64,000 nucleotides of DNA from Lumbricus rubellus (lineage: Eukaryota > Annelida > Clitellata > Crassiclitellata > Lumbricidae), in contig OX243828.1 in the NCBI GenBank assembly GCA_945859605.1, forward strand, positions 24,418,609 through 24,482,608. Reading direction: 5' to 3'. Shown one piece after another: positions 57,290 to 64,000 of this stretch. The notes beneath the pieces were generated by a model. That model saw only the letters and a program-made list of their open reading frames with translations. It made no database searches and had not been told where the DNA came from. A program made the translations under genes and the position numbers. Every line of letters starts with the position of its first letter. Positions within the stretch are counted from its first letter, which is position 1.

Positions 57290-57550
57290 TGCTCAAACAA
57301 GTCATTCATTCACAAAGCATGCCCTCCTGGGGCATTGCATGTATGTCAAGAACTCTTCTCCACCGGTTACGGTCTTCTGCCAAGGTATTCCGCCAAGCCG
57401 ATGGCCTCAGAGACGTCAACGTGCCATAGATCCCTTGAGACGTAGGACAGCCAAGTATTCTGTGGTCTTCCACGAAGCGTCTTCCACTGAGGAGGGGCAA
57501 CCAATGTGAGAGCCTGTATCGCGTCGATGGTCGGCTAGAGTCTGACCACA
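57290..57550 (-). mobile_element. LINE ORF2 C-terminal fragment
   Basis: Minus strand: CPTSQGIYGTLTSLRPSAWR, AEDRNRWRRVLDIHAMPQEG. The AxDRxxWR motif is the usual ORF2 end. The reading frame is broken upstream. Confidence 0.55.
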
Positions 57551-57922
57551 AGTGGTATGTATTAAATATGAAAACAATGGTACCGAGTTGATCCTAACTG
57601 GATGTCTGAATATTTTAGTAACCTTTTCATTGCAGTATTGGGGCATTATCAGTATGTTGTCGCCTGCAGTTTAGGGTTGATTCGTGGCTGATATTTGTGT
57701 TTCATTCTTCAGTTTCAATAGGTAGGAACGACAGGTCGTTTTAATGATGTTTTGTTCGAAAAACTACTTGTCGTATGTCCTGTTTTCAGAAAACTGCTTT
57801 ATGGTACTGTGATTTTCCATGATTTTCTCATGTCAGTGTGTTAGCAGTGTAGTCACTGTAGTGTATGTCGAGGGGAAACTCATGTTGATTAGAGTTAGAT
57901 GCAGGAGATGCAATGTCAGTCA

Positions 57923-58130
57923 ATAACACTGCTTGCTTGGTTCTATTATAATGTTGTATATCCAGAGAATTAGAGAAATAACAGTTTCTTGCTGTCTGTC
58001 CAGAGAAAACTCATCAGATATACAATCAATAACACTGCTTGCTTGGTTCTGTTATAATGTTGTATGCCCAGAGAATTATAAAATTAGCAGTGTCTCGCTT
58101 CGCCGGCTGTCCAGAATTGCTGAATAATGC
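57923..58130 (+). repeat. 106-bp tandem duplication
   Basis: ataacactgcttgcttggtt begins units at 57923 and 58029; both continue ttataatgttgtat.ccagagaatta and end with a ctgtccagaa segment. Confidence 0.85.
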
Positions 58131-58330
58131 ATTAGTGGTTTTTGCGGACTTTGATGAAACTAAATTTAAGAAGCCTTTTATTAGATTTTTTCACTCTACG
58201 CTAATGAAAGAATCAAATGTGTAACTTCAGTTAGAAAAAATATATTTTTATTCTGTAAAAAAGTATTTTAAGGCAATGCCATTGTAGCTTGTGATTGTAT
58301 AAAAAAAGGTAAGAAACTGAAATGTGACCG
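58090..58330 (+). repeat. Dispersed repeat shared with 2870-3085
   Basis: tgcattagtggtttttgcgg, ccttttattagattttttca, and taatgaaagaatcaaatgtg parallel the segment near 2.9-3.05 kb. Confidence 0.4.
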
Positions 58331-58800
58331 GTTTTTGAACCTCTGTGTCATAAATTATATCAGGAATGTGTCTGTAAATTATAAAATTGTTGCTAGTGTT
58401 TGTCATAGATACAGCGTTGAACATATTATTAGTTGTCTTGCTTTGATGGGTTCATATCCACAGGGATTTCACTATCGTTGTGAATATTATACTGAAATCA
58501 TAGCAGATATAGAATCCAAAGCTTTGATTTAAAAGCATGCAAGATTTGCTTGGGAATAAAACGTTTTGGGCCTGTAAGATGGAGCAAAAATGCTTTTGTC
58601 AATAGTGACTAACAAACTCTTAATTTGAAGGATGCTGACAATAAACAGTTATTTATCATCCTTTTCAGATGTCTGGTATTCAAATAAATAATATTAAAAC
58701 AATTTTTATTGCTATTAAAGATTATAGTTAAGTGCTGGCGATAGGAACATGTTTTGTATTTTTTGTTAAATAACCAATTTTCTTTTCTTGTTGTATTAGG

Positions 58801-59100
58801 CTTTTACGATCAGACATCCACTATCAAAACACCCACAAAAACGCTTCAAGCAAAGCCAAGGAAGTGGAGAGCCAGGCACAACTAAACAATTTGATACCTG
58901 ACTATCACCGAACACGAGATATCTCAACAGCCCATCAACTGCCAGATGACAAAAATCGCCTCATAAGCCTGTCATCGTAAGCTTCACTACACGAAGGCTC
59001 CTCTCCTCATCAGTCAGAGGGAACATCTATATCTACATCAGAAAGACTCGGCTGATGACAATCCAATCAAGATTGCCTCAATGGATGACCTCAATAAATC
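58801..59100 (+). other. Candidate alternative terminal exon with AATAAA
   Basis: The acceptor ttgtattag at 58800 is followed by two open frames; the phase-0 one, compatible with the 56736 donor, encodes AFTIRHPLSKHPQKRFKQSQ and stops after 33 codons. An AATAAA occurs near 59093. Either a 3' UTR-rich exon or chance. Confidence 0.25.
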
Positions 59101-60652
59101 GCACTGTATCAATGACCTGCCGAGACAACACTTCGCGGACCTGACCAATCTTCATCGAATTTCACATCTTGCCGAGTGAGGTAACCTATCCTGCTTCCTT
59201 GCTGCTGATCCTAGCTGTTTGGTCTTCTATGACTATATCTATCTCTATTGATCACTTGCTTACTGTTATTTATTTTTGTAGCTTCATTAGAAGTGCATAT
59301 AAAACAAATTGCTCTTTCTTTGGTTTATGTGTAATTATATACTTTTGATCCCTGGTACCTGTGCTGTTAAAGAGGACCTTACTAATGGCTCATTTATTGC
59401 TAGCCTACGTTAGGCTATCATGAATAGTACTGATTGATTACTGCACAAATTCGACCAGGTAGATGCTAGTTGCTATGTGCAATTTGTTTTCTATGCACTT
59501 CTAAGGATTCTAGATGCTACTGTTAAACCACTCCATCATGTCGTTACTACATACGTTCATGTCGATTGTCGACAAGCACTGCTATTCGCCATTGTTTATG
59601 TTGCAATCGCACATATGTGCACTTTGTGCATAAAGACAGCAGCAGTGGCAGCAGTAAATTGCAAGAGTAATCAATGATAATAATAGTAACAAATGTTAAT
59701 AATAGTGATGATGACAGTAGCAATAGTAATAACACAATATTTACAGCAGCAATGACACTTTTGATGAAACATACTGATTAATCTAAATTAATCTTTTACC
59801 ACCAAATAATTTCAACCATGTTAAATTAACCTTTTACTACAAAATAATTCTTCAAGTGAAGAATTTAATTAATTATCTAGATAAAAAGATTGGTACAACA
59901 ATGAAAAAGCATCACTTGAGGTCTTCTAATGTGCTAACTGATCATGATCAATGAGAAGATAAATTCAATTCAAAATATTGACAACACTTTTTGCCTCGGA
60001 ATTGAGGTGATTTTATTTAACAGGTGGAATTTTGTCTTAACAGCAGGATGCCTTTTATTTTCTATCTAAAAGTATAAATATTGCTTTAATTTTAAATATC
60101 CATGGGCAGGGAGTTCCATAGACGTGGCCCGGTTGCTTTGTGGCAATTGTAGCGCCAGTTATTGTGCGGGAAAAGGAACAGTATATCTGTGGTTGCCGAG
60201 TATTAGGTGTGTGAATATCAGATACAAGTATGAAGCCTGTGATCAGTGCTACTTTATTATAATGCTAAAACCAAGGTTAAAAATGTTTGGGGGGCGAGGA
60301 GTTCAACCCATAGGCGCAACCACGTCCTAAAAGTTGGGGGAAACCAACTGGAAATTCTCACTAGGAGTAATAATGGTGAGCACGAAATGTGCGAAGCCGC
60401 GATTGCCGAAGGCAAGAAGCCCCTAACGATTATGGGGTATGGGAGAGCGTCGTAATCTCCCCCATCTGGGTCTGTGGCTATTCGATGATGATAAAGCTGT
60501 TGCTATAATGATGATGATGATGATGATAATGACCTTCAAGAAAGCTGTTTAATGCATAATTCACTATCTCATGTAGGCTATAAAGATTCCCACAATGAAC
60601 AACTATAATATAGAACAGCGTTTCCCAAACTTTTTGTCCCACAGAACCCTTC
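59101..60652. other. No gene recognised
   Basis: AT-rich. Short repeats only (aat/gat units near 59650-59730 and a gat run near 60510). Confidence 0.4.
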
Positions 60653-60692
60653 GCGTCCTAATATTTTCTTGCGCAAGAAAATATTAGGACGC
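60653..60692. repeat. Perfect 40-bp palindrome without spacer
   Basis: gcgtcctaatattttcttgc is followed immediately by its exact complement. It lies just after cagcgtttcccaaac, a hAT-like end, so it may belong to a MITE. Confidence 0.9.
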
Positions 60693-61128
60693 CAAGGTTT
60701 CTGCCCACTTGCGTTAGCTATGTCAATCGGCTTACAGACCTAGCAGAAGTTCATAGTCCTCGATCATTAGAAGAGTTAGCTGGTTTCTCACCAACTCTGT
60801 TTGGTTTCGTATCCAATAACTATTATCATCATCATTCATGGTTAAAATGTAGGCCTATTTGACCAAGTTCGTTTTCAGGTTCGAATGTGATATGCAATTT
60901 CATTTCTGAACGATTGCTTGCGTTGAAAATATCCATTTCAATAACAATCGTGTGTTCTGTAAGCATTCCAAATGACAAAAAGTCAACAAAAGAGGCTTAG
61001 ACACTTAGAGGCTTAGGTGACAGTTAGGCCCAATTTCGGTAAATAGCCTATTTACACCAACATATCAAATTTATTGTTAGTGCTGTACAATAATGGCGAT
61101 ACTTTTAAAGCTTTTGCGTGTAATCATG

Positions 61129-61856
61129 CTCAGATTAGGTGTAAGGCTCATTGGTCATAGGTCTTTTTGGTCATGTGGCTCATTGGTCATAATAATTTGC
61201 AAGTTAGATCAGTCGATTGAGGTTGTAGAAAGGAAAACAGTGATTGAAATAGAAAGAAATATTCACTAGGTCATGTATTTGTTCACATCTAAAAAACGTT
61301 AAACTGTTAAACTAAAAGCTTGATCGCTAATCACTAGAGAGTAGAGATCTAATTGTTCCAATATAAACAAACCTTAAACTTTTTAACAACTAGATTGTTC
61401 ACTACTTCAGATGTCAAACATTTACTAGGCCATGTAATTGTTTAAATGTAAAAACAGTTTAACTTTTTAACTACAAGAGTGTTCACTACTTCAGATGTCT
61501 ACTACAGTATGGTTCACTGTCTTTGTCTACCACTTTTGATTTCATGGGCTTTATAATTGAGCAACCAACGGTTCGAAAAATTCAGTTCACATCTTCAAGT
61601 AATTATCTTCCTTCATTGCCAGTTATTGTATTAGTCTACCAATGCTAATTGTGCCTAATTGATAAGCACAAGCTAAGGCGTGAAGAAGGTCGCCCATATC
61701 GCCAACGGTATATTTGTTTTTAACATAGGCCTAAGTTCGTTTATTTTAGGCATATGAGCGATGAGCCTATGACCAATACACCCTGTGACCAATCAGCCAT
61801 ATGACCAATCAGCCTATGAGCAATAAGCCTATGACCAATGGTCCTAGAGCCCTCAG
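61129..61856. mobile_element. Foldback-like element with repeated ctcattggtcata arms
   Basis: The left arm (about 61129-61192) has three ggtcat units; the right arm (about 61740-61856) has their complement (tatgaccaat) about seven times. Between them are direct repeats of taggtcatgtatttgttcac and ttcactacttcagatgtc types. Confidence 0.6.
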
Positions 61857-62097
61857 ATTAGTTTCGTTAAGATAAAGATAGCAAAGTTAATGAACCCATG
61901 TTAAAATTTACACCTCCGAACTAAAAAAACATCAGCAGTGATGTCTATAAATGGCAACTGGATTGCAAATGAACAGTAAAAGTTCGGACAAGGCAAAACA
62001 CAAAAGACGACTAACATTAGTTTCAAACCTTCAGCACATTTTCAAAAGCTGCATGAATGTTGTAAAATTTGTCACTAAAATGTCTCTGGTTTTGGCC

Positions 62098-62415
62098 AGC
62101 GGTTCTCAACCCGTGGCCCACGTACCAAAAGTGACCCGCCAGGCCTACAAAAATGGCCCTCATCTCTCAAAGGATTAACAACAATATATATGAAACATTG
62201 ACAATTTAGACATGATAGAACATGAAATTACTTAATGTTACAAATTATTTAATTTGATGTCTTTAAATAACATCAAACATTCTATTTTGAATCAATTCTA
62301 ACAATTTATGAGCTTTTTATTTAGTTAGGCCTAATTAAATTTTAGCCTTGTGGCCCTCTGGTGTCCTTCAAATAAGATAACGTGGCCTCGTGTCCTCCAA
62401 CTTAAAAGGTCGATA
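62098..62415 (-). mobile_element. hAT-like MITE, right end intact, left end degraded
   Basis: Starts cagcggttctcaacccgtgg and follows the complement of the 38253 element (attctattttgaatcaatt); the opposite terminus is lost. Confidence 0.65.
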
Positions 62416-62668
62416 AACTGGGAGTCATCGACGCGACCCGGATTCGAGCCTCACACAGGGCATTAATTTAAACAAGCGTAACATTAAAGCCTGTGACAAA
62501 ATATTGTCACAAAGAGAAATTTGTTTTAATACCAAAATACTACCACATGCATCAGAGGAAAGAAACCAGATATACAGCAACATTATGTTAAGTTATAGTT
62601 AATATAGACTAACATTCTCAAAGTTATGAACACACACGAACATTGCCTTGAATATCGCTGTTCATAAA

Positions 62669-63540
62669 TTACACACTAGTTAATGAGAACACATCAAGGT
62701 ATTTATTGCAGTTATCTCCAATGTCTTGGCAAACACGAAGAATTTCATTCCTATTTAGATCAAAGCAAATGTCAACCTGTGCGAAGAAATCACTACTAGT
62801 TTTATTTTTAGAAGATAGCACTTTCAAGTTTGTGTCGATTACTTCAAAGTCATTTACGTCATGAAATATAACAATACTGCCCAAACGGTCAGCCTGACCG
62901 TTCGGGTCAGCAGGACATACACATGCTATTCCTTCATACAAAGATCTGTGTTCAAGTAGAACACATCCAGCACTATTGATCTGTCTCAAAATTAGATGTC
63001 TGTCGTCACTTAGCGAGCAAAGCGCTACTACAACATTGTTGCTCGATTGCTGTACGACGGTCATAATTCAAAGCATTTCTAAATTCTAGTGGATCAAGAA
63101 AAATGTCACAAATCTGCGTCGACTTCCCATTTTCAGCATAGCTTTGCAGCAAACACTTATTCGACGCTTCATTGTAACATAAGAGCATCACGCCTGGATC
63201 AAGACTCTTCTGCACTAATTTTACATGAGAGTAGGAATTTCTAGGCAGATGCAGCCATGTTTTAAACTTATTTTCGCAGTCCCTTTAATCAAATTCGTCC
63301 AGTTTTGTCTGAACGGAGCGCCGTACAGACAAAAATATCTCGTCACTCCAACAATTCAAATCACAGCCACCAACTTCTCCCACAGTTCAAATTCATCCGA
63401 GAATCACCCAATCGGAAAGTCTTCAAACAACGAGCTGCCAGGATATCTTCAAACGAAAATCCTGACTCGCACTTCACCACACAATCACGATCACTCCCTC
63501 AACAATTAGAGTGTCGCACCACATGTCATCCTGTTGCTAA
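62669..63540 (-). pseudogene. Decayed paralog (copy 2) of the 47.4-51.2 kb gene
   Basis: Minus strand. Segments FEDILAARCLKTF, KLDEFD, FKTWLHLPRNSYSHVKLVQK, DPGVMLLCYNEAS, VVVALCSLSDDRHLILRQIN, GSIVIFHDVNDFEVIDTNLK and CNKYLDVFSLTSV align in order with copy 1. A stop follows KLDEFD, several stops precede it, and a frameshift lies near 63062. The C-terminal 131 codons remain open to TAA 62669-62671. Copy 1 lacks some of these breaks, so the ancestral protein was longer and intact. Confidence 0.6.
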
Positions 63541-63619
63541 TTTCAACTTTGGTAGGGCTTTCTCGGCAAAGCACAACATTCCTCATTAGGGTCCAAAACA
63601 GGAATCGTCGTCTCTTCCT

Positions 63620-63725
63620 TCTCCAGCTGCCGCATGACGTAACATTTTTCCGTTAGCTCATTTTAAGCGTTCTGATTCGCTAATTCCATCCCAACGAGAT
63701 TTGTTGACGTCACTACTATAGCAAC
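63620..63725 (-). promoter_or_regulatory. Possible promoter upstream of copy 2 with CRE-like sites
   Basis: atgacgtaac near 63634 and the palindromic TGACGTCA near 63705 lie upstream of the minus-strand pseudogene in a somewhat CpG-richer stretch. Spacing and function are unverified. Confidence 0.25.
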
Positions 63726-64000
63726 GATAACATTGCGTTGCTCCATCCTTGGTTATTATTTCTAACCTATCTATTTATGTAGCTACAGTGCCAAAGGATT
63801 AAATATAATATCTATTCAACGCCAGTAAATTAATCTAGCTTAACTCCTACTTAGAATTACGAATTAACATAGTGATAAATTAGTGTAATAGATAATATAG
63901 CGATAATTCGCTACACTTGCATTTACAAGAAGTGTCTTCATACTGCACTTTGACAATTCCCGGATTGCAGCTCTGAAATAGTTTTACTAGTGTCACATTA
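63726..64000. other. No gene recognised
   Basis: AT-rich end of window; no supported feature. Confidence 0.4.

Overview
The window is eukaryotic DNA from an animal, most likely a marine invertebrate. GT-AG introns interrupt a recognisable metazoan gene, gene density is low, and most of the sequence is microsatellites, minisatellites, tRNA-derived SINEs, truncated non-LTR retrotransposons and small inverted-repeat DNA elements. A deuterostome such as an echinoderm would fit, because of the GCGCTATATAAA-type SINE tails and the many copies of the palindrome TAGGCCTA, but this is an impression and not a test.

Left part (1-12.5 kb). The only confidently recognised gene is the 3' portion of a ZMYM2/3/4-type MYM zinc-finger gene on the + strand. 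Twelve exons (1025-12230) join in frame into 779 residues ending at TGA 12228-12230. The MYM fingers themselves must lie upstream of the window. The conserved C-terminal domain (exons 8-12) is the DUF3504 module, described in the literature as derived from a Crypton tyrosine recombinase. SINEs, a LINE end and microsatellites sit in its introns, and two small TTAA-bounded hairpin elements follow the stop codon.

Middle part (12.5-47 kb). This is mostly repeats: long simple-sequence tracts, a 990-bp piggyBac-like non-autonomous element, several hAT-like MITEs with 8-bp target duplications, an inverted pair of minisatellite arrays, LINE 3' ends, and a Tc1/mariner element with long inverted repeats and a broken transposase. 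Scattered minus-strand exon-like segments (39.4, 36.5, 34.8, 34.15, 32.5 kb) may belong to an unrecognised gene.

Right part (47-64 kb). Two decayed copies of one unrecognised protein family lie in opposite orientation, at 47.4-51.2 kb (+) and 62.7-63.5 kb (-). Between them are SINEs, a 165-bp tandem array, a (CA)n tract and a weakly supported small + strand gene around 56.6-59.1 kb. No operon, CRISPR array, rRNA or genuine tRNA gene was seen. The SINE tail is shared with the 3' ends of LINE fragments in the same window, which points to a SINE-LINE partnership.
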